17,631 nt of DNA from JANXVY01 sp038329675 (GTDB taxonomy: Bacteria > Pseudomonadota > Alphaproteobacteria > Rhizobiales > Hyphomicrobiaceae), in the NCBI GenBank assembly GCA_038329675.1, contig JBBQNE010000063.1:1-17631 (forward strand), read 5' to 3'. Shown one piece after another: positions 1 to 6,460 of the stretch. The position numbers and the translations under genes are program-made. Numbering within the stretch: position 1 is the stretch's first letter; every line of letters starts with the position of its first letter. The notes under the pieces are model-generated. The model worked only from the letters and a program-made list of their open reading frames with translations, was not told the DNA's origin and searched no databases.

Positions 1-244
1 GGATCGTGACGGCGTCCTCAAGCTCGACGAGCGAGGCTACGTCGAAATGCCGGATGCCGGCACCGTATAGGGCACCGAGCAAAAATACGGAGCTGTTGGC
101 CTTGTAGGCGTAGGCGACATCGCCTGGAAAATTGTCGAGGAAGAAGCGTGCGGCACGGGCTGCGGCGTGAGGCCGAATGCCAAGAACGGGCCGTTCTGGT
201 TTGTGAGCAGCGATCAGCGCATCAGCGGACGCGTATTTTTCCAT
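1..244 (-). CDS. Fold-type III PLP-dependent decarboxylase (ornithine/lysine decarboxylase-like), N-terminal part
   Basis: Eighty-one codons are visible; the rest lies beyond the left edge. The ATG at 244-242 has a GGAGG nine bases upstream (258-254). The product contains FPGDVAYAYKANSS followed by GIRHFDVASLVELE, the start of the alanine-racemase-like barrel of group IV (ODC/diaminopimelate type) decarboxylases. Lys48 in YAYKAN is the expected Schiff-base lysine for pyridoxal phosphate. Such enzymes decarboxylate ornithine, lysine or meso-diaminopimelate in the cytosol to make polyamines or lysine. The short N-terminus before the lysine fits the ODC branch better than LysA, but substrate residues lie outside the window, so specificity is open. 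The usual YAVKAN is YAYKAN here. A second ATG at 249-247 is in another frame and opens only an 11-codon ORF. Confidence 0.85.
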   Translation of the reverse strand, partial: MEKYASADALIAAHKPERPVLGIRPHAAARAARFFLDNFPGDVAYAYKANSSVFLLGALYGAGIRHFDVASLVELEDAVTI

Positions 245-253
245 CTCATAGGA

Positions 254-258
254 CCTCC
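254..258 (-). promoter_or_regulatory. Ribosome binding site of the decarboxylase gene
   Basis: GGAGG on the minus strand, 9 nt before the in-frame ATG at 244. It is only 4 nt before an out-of-frame ATG at 249, so the two starts could compete. The decarboxylase frame is supported by homology and therefore decides the start. Confidence 0.6.
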
Positions 259-460
259 ACCCGGCGGGCCAAAATCAACGGCGCTGCTATTCACAGTCGG
301 TAGGAGAACAGGACTGGCAACGACTAGTTCCCCCGCGCGACCAGCATAAATCGCCGTCGAACGAGGGGGTCACATAGGATCAGCACCCCCCCATGTAAAG
401 TGGATTTTTAGGCTGTTCACTGCCGATGGTTTCGAGATCCTGACATGGCCGATCTGTCGG
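259..460. other. Non-coding gap between the decarboxylase and cytochrome genes
   Basis: About 200 bases without a convincing gene. It holds the candidate promoter at 371-399, the GGGGGT/ACCCCC inverted repeat and the presumed decarboxylase leader. I see no T-tract terminator for the upstream cytochrome gene. Confidence 0.5.
371..399 (-). promoter_or_regulatory. Candidate sigma-70-type promoter for the decarboxylase gene
   Basis: Minus-strand TTTACA (399-394) and TATGTG (376-371) are separated by 17 bases, close to the alphaproteobacterial housekeeping consensus. Transcription would start near 365, giving a leader of about 120 nt. The same stretch contains a GGGGGT/ACCCCC inverted repeat (365-370 and 385-390), which could overlap or mask the -10 region. 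The promoter is predicted from pattern only. Confidence 0.35.
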
Positions 461-2746
461 TTACTCGATCGCGAGGCGGATGGCTGCCCGCGCAACGGCG
501 TCGGGGGGCATATTGGCCCTGGTTGAAGACTGAGTTGCGGACTGGATTGAGGACGGGCTTGAGGACGGGCTTGAGGACGGGCTTGTGGGCTTCTGCTCGC
601 GGGCGCCCGGCCTTTGCGACCGTCGATCAAGGATGCGGCCGCGCTGCGCCTCGCTGTCGATTTGAAAGGCTGCCCGTTCGAAGTTTTCATAGCTGCCAAG
701 CACGGTAAAGCGTTGGCGCTCGTAATCTGGCTCAATCCCCGATGGAAACTTGGAACTGGCCTGGCACACGCCCAAAACAGTCTCCATCCCGCGATCGCGC
801 AGCCGAAACTGGTACTGGGCGCCAGCGGCTGGAACGGTCAGGAGCCTTTGGGCTTCAAGCCGGTTGTCGGGCTCAAACTCGCTTGGAAACAGCACCGTCG
901 CTTTACCGGCCGGGTCGATGCTGATGAGCGTTAAGTTGCACAGGCCGTTTGCGGATGCGTTAAAGGTGACGATGTCGCCAGCCTTGTAGCCGGTCCGGTC
1001 GGTCCACAACGACAGCTTCAACGGCTCATCGCTCGCTGGACCCTCGACCGCGCCGACGGCCCCGCGCAGGCGGGCGAGTGCGGCATTGGCTTCGCGCCTC
1101 GTCAGTGCGCCTTGCTGCAGTCGCGGCAAAATCGATGGATCGATCGTGGCGATGGCCGCCAGCGCCGTTTTAAGAGCGCCGACCGTCAAACCCGCCTCTG
1201 CCGCAAAGGCCCGCTCATTAACATCGAGGCGGTAGCGCCGCGCCAACGCAGCCGTCGGCTCAAGACCGTGGACCGTCCGGTCGGGGTCGACGCCCGACTG
1301 GATCATGGCACGGCGAAAGCGGAACGCATCATCGTCGCGAGGCCCCGATAGGTCTGTGCCATAGACGGCGAGCGCGCTATCTCGGATTTCCTTGGGCCCG
1401 GTAAACTTGTCGCTTTCCAAGTGCGCGCGCATTGCATCTGTGAACGGCACGGTGCCCGCGCCGTGACAGCTCATGCAGGACGCGATCGCTGTGCCAGCCC
1501 AGAGCGCAGACGGCGTCTCAATTTCGTGTGGAACTTCACCAAGGCGGCGGCCATCGGCGTCAAACACGGCGTAGCCCAGATACCCGTTTGGCAACGTAAA
1601 CATGGCACGCAGGCCGTCGGCCCGAAACCGATAGCGTTCTGGTGCCGTTCGGATGTAGCCGAGGGGCCGTTCGAAGATGTCGCGTTCACCGGTGCCATCG
1701 ATGGTGTCGTAGGCCATCCACAGGCGACGCGTTTCAGCCTGGAAGCGCTCAACAACACGCGGCCCGCGGGTTACGGCACTTTGACGGATCGCAGCACGCG
1801 GGGCTTTCGCGGTGCCGATTTCACCATCGCGGTTGACGCCAAGCAGGCGCACGAGTTCTTCCAGGGTCGGCGGCAGGCCCAGCAATTCGTCATAGAGCGG
1901 GCTCGCCCGGACGGCGGTCGCAAACCAGTCGCCACGCACCGGACGGGTATTGGCGAAACGGACTGACACTTGGCCGGTGAGATCAAGGGCAACGCCGACG
2001 GGTTCGCTTCCAGCGACAGCGGTCCAATGTTCGGGGATCCAGCCAATATCGGCGAGACGGAACGATAGAACAGTCCCTTCGGGATCGACCCGTTTCAGCG
2101 TGACGGGACGCAGCCCCCACGACAGGCTGTTGAGCAGTTTGGCGACGGCCTGCCGGTAGCCTTCGATTTCGCCGTCGGCGATGCAAGCGTTGGCAAAATG
2201 GGTCAGCGTAATAAAGCGCAAATCTGCGCCAACGGTCTCGCCAGCCTCGGTCACTGCGCGGTCAATATCGGAGGCGATGCCCTCAGCGGTCTTTGGCGCA
2301 GAGGCCGCCGCGCATGGGGGAACTTTCGTTGGAAGTTCTTCGATGTAGGTGCGGACGCGTTGGATTTGGGACACTTCCGGCCAAGGCGCGTCAACCGGCA
2401 GATCAACTTGCCGATGGCGGTCAAGCAGGACGTGATAAAGCCGTGAGGCGTCTGGCTGACCTGGCCGAATTAAATGGGGCTCGGCTGTGATGGCGGTGAG
2501 GTCGAGAATGTTTGCAAGTTGCCCGCCCGACACCGCGCCCGATAACTTTCCGACTTGATGACAACTGGCGCACGCCGCATCGAAGATTGCGTAAACTTGC
2601 GCAGACCTGGGGTCTGACGGCGGCACCACAGGAGCGGCTAACGGGCGCCCTGACCCCACGAGGAGCGCGCTAGCCAGTGCCATAGCGGCTGCAATCGTGG
2701 CAACCCAGGCACCAGCCGTTGACGTTCCTGTGCCCGAAACTTGCAT
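461..2746 (-). CDS. Exported di-haem c-type cytochrome-like protein with C-terminal DUF4384-like domain
   Basis: A 761-residue protein of unknown function. The N-terminus has a hydrophobic stretch (about 13-30) that looks like a signal peptide or anchor. CASCH at 59-63 and CMSCH at 424-428 are covalent haem c attachment motifs, so the protein should act in the periplasm. The second motif follows an LPNGYLGYAVFDADGRRLGE segment. Residues about 575-660 (YKAGDIVTF, TVLFPSEFEPDNR) match the DUF4384 pattern, a beta-sandwich-like domain seen in envelope and caspase-like proteins. Four further cysteines (145, 188, 603, 661) could form disulfides. The C-terminus is a Ser/Pro repeat tail. I chose ATG 2746 over a TTG at 2857 because a good promoter (2778-2805) lies between them and the extension has no signal-peptide character. 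Transcription is divergent from the 58-codon ORF. An electron-transfer or haem-sensing role is inference; no partner oxidoreductase gene is adjacent. Confidence 0.8.
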   Translation of the reverse strand: MQVSGTGTSTAGAWVATIAAAMALASALLVGSGRPLAAPVVPPSDPRSAQVYAIFDAACASCHQVGKLSGAVSGGQLANILDLTAITAEPHLIRPGQPDASRLYHVLLDRHRQVDLPVDAPWPEVSQIQRVRTYIEELPTKVPPCAAASAPKTAEGIASDIDRAVTEAGETVGADLRFITLTHFANACIADGEIEGYRQAVAKLLNSLSWGLRPVTLKRVDPEGTVLSFRLADIGWIPEHWTAVAGSEPVGVALDLTGQVSVRFANTRPVRGDWFATAVRASPLYDELLGLPPTLEELVRLLGVNRDGEIGTAKAPRAAIRQSAVTRGPRVVERFQAETRRLWMAYDTIDGTGERDIFERPLGYIRTAPERYRFRADGLRAMFTLPNGYLGYAVFDADGRRLGEVPHEIETPSALWAGTAIASCMSCHGAGTVPFTDAMRAHLESDKFTGPKEIRDSALAVYGTDLSGPRDDDAFRFRRAMIQSGVDPDRTVHGLEPTAALARRYRLDVNERAFAAEAGLTVGALKTALAAIATIDPSILPRLQQGALTRREANAALARLRGAVGAVEGPASDEPLKLSLWTDRTGYKAGDIVTFNASANGLCNLTLISIDPAGKATVLFPSEFEPDNRLEAQRLLTVPAAGAQYQFRLRDRGMETVLGVCQASSKFPSGIEPDYERQRFTVLGSYENFERAAFQIDSEAQRGRILDRRSQRPGAREQKPTSPSSSPSSSPSSIQSATQSSTRANMPPDAVARAAIRLAIE
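549..584 (-). repeat. Three perfect 12-bp tandem repeats encoding a Ser-Pro-Ser-Ser tail
   Basis: gaggacgggctt (plus-strand reading) occurs three times head to tail, in frame near the 3' end of the cytochrome gene, encoding SPSS units. Diverged copies (IQSA, TQSS) adjoin, so the array probably grew by slippage or unequal exchange. The tail is likely a flexible linker or surface-exposed stretch. Confidence 0.85.
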
Positions 2747-2777
2747 GCCACGCCCTGACCCGCTTGACCTCGGGCGC

Positions 2778-2805
2778 ACAATACTCTCGCTCGTCGATCG
2801 TGCAA
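2778..2805 (-). promoter_or_regulatory. Candidate promoter of the di-haem cytochrome gene
   Basis: TTGCAC (2805-2800) and TATTGT (2783-2778) on the minus strand are separated by 16 bases. The start point would be near 2770, about 24 nt before the ATG at 2746. This supports the shorter reading frame, since a start at 2857 would lie upstream of the promoter. Confidence 0.45.
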
Positions 2806-2927
2806 GGATCGGCCAGCAAAGAGCCGCGCGCAAGGACTGGAACGGCACACTTAGCAATCACTTTTCAGGACACATCACCAAACACTAAATGGCGCGACTT
2901 CATCGTTAACGCTGACTTGCGGCGGTG

Positions 2928-2957
2928 TTGGACTGGGGGCTGGAAATTGGTTATAAC
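2928..2957 (+). promoter_or_regulatory. Candidate promoter of the 58-codon membrane peptide gene
   Basis: TTGGAC (2928-2933) and TATAAC (2952-2957) are 18 bases apart, which is close to the sigma-70 consensus. The start would be near 2964 with a 5' leader of about 54 nt. Together with the minus-strand promoter at 2778-2805 it makes a compact divergent promoter region. Confidence 0.5.
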
Positions 2958-3017
2958 ACCCTCAAGAACAATGAGCTTCTAGCAACCGCAGCCGTCTTGC
3001 CCCAGCCGAGTATCGAC

Positions 3018-3194
3018 ATGGATCTCGACAGTGTTAAAAATGAGAATTCGTCTCCGGTTTGGATGCGCATTGGCATGCTGACCTGCTTTGCAGCCGCAGT
3101 GGTGATTTTACTGGTTGCGATGTGGAGCCCGGGCTCGGCCAATTCTGGGCCTGGTTCGGCACAAGCGGGACCGTTGATGCTGCATACCACGTAA
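3018..3194 (+). CDS. Small single-pass membrane protein, unknown function
   Basis: A 58-codon ORF. The product starts MDLDSVKNENSSPVW and has one hydrophobic helix (about residues 19-36, MLTCFAAAVVILLVAMW) followed by a short Ser/Gly/Ala-rich tail. The acidic N-terminus and absence of a signal cleavage site suggest a small integral membrane protein. I do not recognise a family. The frame opens upstream at a GTG (2925), but that codon overlaps the -35 element, so ATG 3018 is preferred. The ribosome site is weak (only CCGAG upstream). Support comes from the promoter and the helix. It is divergent from the cytochrome gene and followed by a 10-bp-arm hairpin. It may still be a chance ORF. Confidence 0.45.
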   Translation: MDLDSVKNENSSPVWMRIGMLTCFAAAVVILLVAMWSPGSANSGPGSAQAGPLMLHTT

Positions 3195-3314
3195 TTCCAT
3201 ACCGCCATCTGACTTGGGGTATCGCGATGTTTCGTTCGTGATGCTCCCCTGACGTGACGAGCCTCCCTGTCGCTGCAAGCCGCCCTGACACGCTTCCCCG
3301 CACTGCCCATCCGA

Positions 3315-3350
3315 CAGAACCCCCTTAGCCCCCCGGCCTTGGGGGTTCTG
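3315..3350 (+). terminator. Hairpin with perfect 10-bp arms, possible terminator
   Basis: CAGAACCCCC (3315-3324) and GGGGGTTCTG (3341-3350) are exact reverse complements around a 16-nt loop. It lies 120 nt after the stop of the 58-codon ORF and well before the oxygenase gene. No T-run follows, so it is not a classical intrinsic terminator; it could act with Rho or as a 3' RNA-stabilising structure. Confidence 0.4.
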
Positions 3351-3447
3351 GCGTTATGGAGGCAAGTTTGCCCGCGTCGCAGTGTGTCTTTGTGGGACCG
3401 TGTGGCGTCCGTCTGTGTCTGTCATGACATGCTTCGACGCTGGGCCG

Positions 3448-3471
3448 CGACGGTCGCTCCGACGGTCGCTC
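3448..3471 (+). repeat. Perfect 12-bp tandem duplication ahead of a candidate -35 box
   Basis: cgacggtcgctc occurs twice without interruption, ending 2 nt before TTGATC. The placement resembles a pair of direct-repeat activator sites, but no regulator is known and simple duplication is equally possible. Confidence 0.5.
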
Positions 3472-3473
3472 GG

Positions 3474-3501
3474 TTGATCGCCGTGCAGCGAGTTGTATGC
3501 A
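3474..3501 (+). promoter_or_regulatory. Weak candidate promoter for the 2OG oxygenase gene
   Basis: TTGATC, 16 bases, TATGCA. The leader to the ATG at 3609 would be about 100 nt. It is a weak match reported because nothing better is visible in the region. Confidence 0.22.
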
Positions 3502-3608
3502 AAGGTGTTAATGTCTCGGATTGGGGCGCTTTATTCCCAAGCTCAAACCGGTTACGGCTCTGTGCAACAGAAGTCCGTACCCGCCGTTCGACCATCCGCG
3601 AGAGCCCC

Positions 3609-4295
3609 ATGCAGGACGCCCAACACGATCATTCCGGCCTGTCGGCCGCCGACGTCGTCGCTTCGATGGTTGCGAGCATTGACAAGGCGCCGACCCACGC
3701 CGTGCCCTATCCACACTGGTTTTTGAAAAGTTGCCTGCCGCAAGCCTGCGTCGACGCCGTGCGCCACTTGCCGTTCGCACCGCCAGCGCTTGGCGGTATT
3801 TCGGGAAAGCGCGAGTTGCATAACGCGACGCGAACCTATTTCGACGTCGCTAACCGCGCGGCTTACCCCGCGGTCGAAGCGATCGCTGCTGGGTTCCAGA
3901 GCCCCGTGTTGACGCATAAAATCGAAACTGCGTTCGGGACTGAGCTGGCCGGGAGCTACCTGCGCATCGAGTACGCCCAGGACACCGGCGGATTTTGGCT
4001 CGAGCCGCACACCGACCTTGGCGTCAAGGTGTTCACGATGTTGCTCTACATGTCGACAGACCCGCGCCATACGAGCCTTGGCACCGACATCTACGATCAC
4101 GATAAATCCCACGTCAGCCGGTCGCCGTTCGAGCCCAATGGTGCCATGGTCTTTGTGCCCTCCAACAACACGTTTCACGGCTTTGAAAGCCGCGATATCC
4201 CGGGCGTACGGCAGTCGCTGATTATCAATTATGTGACGAACGACTGGCGCGCGCGCGATCAGCTGGCCTACCCCGACCAGCCGATTGGGGCCTGA
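3609..4295 (+). CDS. 2-oxoglutarate/Fe(II)-dependent oxygenase family protein
   Basis: A 228-residue cytosolic protein with the double-stranded beta-helix signature: H134 and D136 in EPHTDLGVKVFTMLLYM and H190 in FVPSNNTFHGFE would bind iron, and R201 in GVRQSLIINYV, eleven residues after the distal histidine, would bind the 2-oxoglutarate carboxylate. Such enzymes use O2 and 2-oxoglutarate to hydroxylate small molecules, proteins or nucleic acids, releasing succinate and CO2. The substrate is not readable from sequence. The ATG at 3609 is preferred because upstream in-frame codons give Arg/Cys-rich sequence without family character; the ribosome site there is weak (GCGAGAG). It appears monocistronic, with non-coding gaps on both sides. 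Confidence 0.82.
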   Translation: MQDAQHDHSGLSAADVVASMVASIDKAPTHAVPYPHWFLKSCLPQACVDAVRHLPFAPPALGGISGKRELHNATRTYFDVANRAAYPAVEAIAAGFQSPVLTHKIETAFGTELAGSYLRIEYAQDTGGFWLEPHTDLGVKVFTMLLYMSTDPRHTSLGTDIYDHDKSHVSRSPFEPNGAMVFVPSNNTFHGFESRDIPGVRQSLIINYVTNDWRARDQLAYPDQPIGA

Positions 4296-4447
4296 GGCGG
4301 GGCCTGCGCGCCGTGGTCGTGGTGCGATGGTACGCCCGCTGAGGCCAGTGATGCGGTTCAGGAGGGTTGCGATCGCGGCGGTGAGGCAAGCTAGCATGGT
4401 CATGCCGGATTATAGGCACGGGTCTGCGGGGCGGGGATAAGTTCGCA

Positions 4448-4479
4448 GCCGATTGTCGGGGAACCCCGTAAAAATCGGC
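4448..4479. repeat. Nested inverted repeat
   Basis: GCCGATT (4448-4454) pairs perfectly with AATCGGC (4473-4479). Inside lies a second palindrome, CGGG-GAAC-CCCG (4457-4468), offset by short internal loops. This would fold as a two-tier hairpin in RNA or a small cruciform. No T-run follows on either strand, so a terminator role is uncertain. Confidence 0.4.
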
Positions 4480-4638
4480 ATTGTCGCGGGGTGTTAGGTT
4501 AACGGCGTGCTGGAAAGCGGGGATAGGCTCCCCCAGCTGTTGCTGCGCTGCCACAGGTCCTGGACGCGGCTCGTCGACGTTGGAAGGTCCTGCCCTGGAA
4601 TTTCGGCCAGTTGGGTTTGGTCCCAGCTTATTCGACAC

Positions 4639-4654
4639 CTGGAATTAGTTCCAG
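4639..4654 (-). terminator. Short hairpin just after the cimA stop
   Basis: CTGGAA-TTAG-TTCCAG gives a six-pair stem with a four-base loop, 4 nt past the cimA stop codon in the direction of transcription. It is short and lacks a T-tract, so a termination role is weakly supported. Confidence 0.28.
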
Positions 4655-4658
4655 CGGT

Positions 4659-6362
4659 TCATTCTGCGGCTTTGGGTGCAATCCCCGATTGCGTGGAGAC
4701 CAGTGTCGGGGCAGATGGAACGCTGGCGCCGTCTTTCATCAACTTGAAATTGATTGCGTCAAGCAGCGCTTCAAAGCTCGCGTCAATGATGTTGGGCGAT
4801 ACGCCCATCGTGACCCAGGTGTGGCCCGTGATCGAGTCGCGGCTTTCAACCAGCACGCGCGTCACCGCTTCCGTGCCGCCGGTGAGGATGCGGACTTTGT
4901 AGTCGACGAGTTCAACGTCTTGGATGTGGCGCTGGTATCGGCCAAGATCGCGCCGCAGCGCTTGGTCGAGGGCGTTGACGGGGCCGTTCCCTTCGCCAAC
5001 CGACCACACCTGCTGGTCTTGCCCCGCGACGTGGACCTTAACGATTGCTTCTGAAACGGTGACGAGTTCGCCTAGCGCGTTGTGGCGCCGCTCAACCATG
5101 ACGCGGAAGCTGTCGACGGTGAAATACTGTGGGACGCTCTCTAGGGTTCGCCTCGCGAGCAACTCGAGCGAGGCTTCGGCGGTTTCGTAGGCGTAGCCCG
5201 CCGCTTCGCGCGTTTTGATGAGATCGAGCAGTTCGACGAGCCTGTCGTCAGGCGCTGCCGTGATGCCGAAGCGACGAAGCGCTGCGATCAGATTTGATTT
5301 GCCCGCTTGGCTGGAGACGAGCAGTCGGCGCTCGTTGCCGACGGTTTCGGGGGGGATGTGTTCGTAAGTTTGCGGCTCCTTCACGAGGGCGGAAGCGTGA
5401 ATGCCAGCTTTGGTCGCAAACGCGCTCTGGCCGACGTAGGCGGCGTGGCGGTTGGGCGCGCGGTTCAACAGTTCATCGAGAACGCGACTGGCATGCGTCA
5501 GCGTGCGCAAACGTTCAGGCGTGACGCGGGTCTCGAAGCGGTCGGCGAAGGCTGACTTGAGCAACAGTGTCGGGATAATCGACGTCATGTTGGCGTTGCC
5601 GCAGCGTTCGCCAATGCCGTTGAGCGTGCCCTGGATTTGGCGGACGCCAGCGCGAACGGCAGCGAGCGAATTTGCAACCGCGTTTTCGGTATCGTTGTGG
5701 GCATGAATGCCGAGCCGGTCGCCCGGCACGGTTGATGTGACATCCGCGACGATGCGCTCGACTTCGTGGGGTAGCGTGCCGCCGTTGGTGTCACACAGCA
5801 CGATCCAGCGCGCACCCGCATCATAGGCCGTGCGCGCAACGGCGAGCGCGTACTCGCGGTTAGACTTATAGCCGTCGAAGAAATGTTCGCAGTCGATCAT
5901 TGTTTCACGACCAGCCCCCACAGCAGCGCGGACCGACTGGGCAATGCTGTCGAGGTTGTCGTCGTTGGTGATGCCGAGCGCGACGCGGACGTGGTAATCC
6001 CACGCCTTCGCCACGAGGCACACGGCCGAACACGACGCGGCTAATGTGGCTTGTAGCCCCGGGTCGTTCTCGACCGAACGGCCAGCCCGTTTGACCATGC
6101 CGAACGCTGTCAAGGTTGCCGCCGCGAGGGCGGGCGGGGCGGTGAACAAATCCGTATCGACGGCATTGGCGCCGGGGAAGCCGCCCTCGATGTAGTCGAG
6201 GCCAAGCCCATCAAGGATCGCTAAGACGCGACGTTTGTCACTGAGCGTAAAGTCGACGCCCGTCGTCTGCGCGCCATCGCGTAGCGTGGTGTCGAACAGG
6301 TACAGCCGTTCTCGGGTCGGGGCGGGCGTTGGAGGCGGGGCGGGCGTGGGCGAACTGGTCAT
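4659..6362 (-). CDS. cimA: (R)-citramalate synthase
   Basis: A 567-residue enzyme of the isopropylmalate/citramalate synthase family. It condenses pyruvate and acetyl-CoA to (R)-citramalate, the first step of the threonine-independent route to 2-oxobutyrate and isoleucine. The barrel opens with LYLFDTTLRDGAQTTGVDF (residues 20-38), where RDGAQ supplies the catalytic Arg and metal-binding Asp. GIHAHNDTENA carries the metal-binding HxHND motif, and GTLNGIGERCGNANM is a signature of the family. The C-terminal part (VTMGVSPNIIDASFEALLDA) is the LeuA-type allosteric dimer domain, the usual site of isoleucine feedback. The DTTLRDGAQTTGVDF form is typical of bacterial CimA rather than LeuA. The Pro/Ala-rich N-terminal tail is unstructured. 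ATG 6362 is chosen; a GTG at 6440 would add 26 residues without family similarity. It lies about 100 nt after cysS, probably cotranscribed. Confidence 0.93.
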   Translation of the reverse strand: MTSSPTPAPPPTPAPTRERLYLFDTTLRDGAQTTGVDFTLSDKRRVLAILDGLGLDYIEGGFPGANAVDTDLFTAPPALAAATLTAFGMVKRAGRSVENDPGLQATLAASCSAVCLVAKAWDYHVRVALGITNDDNLDSIAQSVRAAVGAGRETMIDCEHFFDGYKSNREYALAVARTAYDAGARWIVLCDTNGGTLPHEVERIVADVTSTVPGDRLGIHAHNDTENAVANSLAAVRAGVRQIQGTLNGIGERCGNANMTSIIPTLLLKSAFADRFETRVTPERLRTLTHASRVLDELLNRAPNRHAAYVGQSAFATKAGIHASALVKEPQTYEHIPPETVGNERRLLVSSQAGKSNLIAALRRFGITAAPDDRLVELLDLIKTREAAGYAYETAEASLELLARRTLESVPQYFTVDSFRVMVERRHNALGELVTVSEAIVKVHVAGQDQQVWSVGEGNGPVNALDQALRRDLGRYQRHIQDVELVDYKVRILTGGTEAVTRVLVESRDSITGHTWVTMGVSPNIIDASFEALLDAINFKLMKDGASVPSAPTLVSTQSGIAPKAAE

Positions 6363-6460
6363 GGCAGGCTTTCGTCGATCAAGGCATGGTTTGCCCCATA
6401 CCATACGTTCGAGGTATTGACGCGCTGTTAGGGTTGGCACGCCAGCCGATGTCCTGGCAG

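Larger units (their letters stand above)
3195..3608. other. Non-coding region upstream of the 2OG oxygenase gene
   Basis: About 410 bases without a supported gene. It contains the hairpin at 3315-3350, two tandem copies of cgacggtcgctc (3448-3471) and, just behind them, a weak promoter-like pair TTGATC (3474-3479) and TATGCA (3496-3501) with a 16-base spacer. The frame of the oxygenase stays open through part of it, but the encoded residues are not typical of the family. Confidence 0.45.
4296..4658. other. Non-coding gap between convergent oxygenase and cimA genes
   Basis: About 360 bases between convergent 3' ends. It holds a nested palindrome (4448-4479) and a short hairpin beside the cimA stop (4639-4654). 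Open frames here are antisense extensions rich in Arg and Pro and do not look like genes. I see no tRNA or other RNA gene. Confidence 0.5.

Noticed and set aside
2747..2857. 37-residue N-terminal extension of the cytochrome from a TTG start
   Set aside because: No ribosome site, lies upstream of and across the candidate promoter, and precedes the signal-like segment.
3552..4403. 283-codon open frame on the minus strand opposite the 2OG oxygenase
   Set aside because: It is antisense to a gene with intact catalytic motifs, and its product is Arg/Val-rich without recognisable domains. Long antisense frames are expected in GC-rich DNA.
4430..4440. TTATCCCC word resembling a DnaA box (minus strand)
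   Set aside because: Imperfect and single; no dnaA, dnaN or AT-rich region nearby to suggest an origin.
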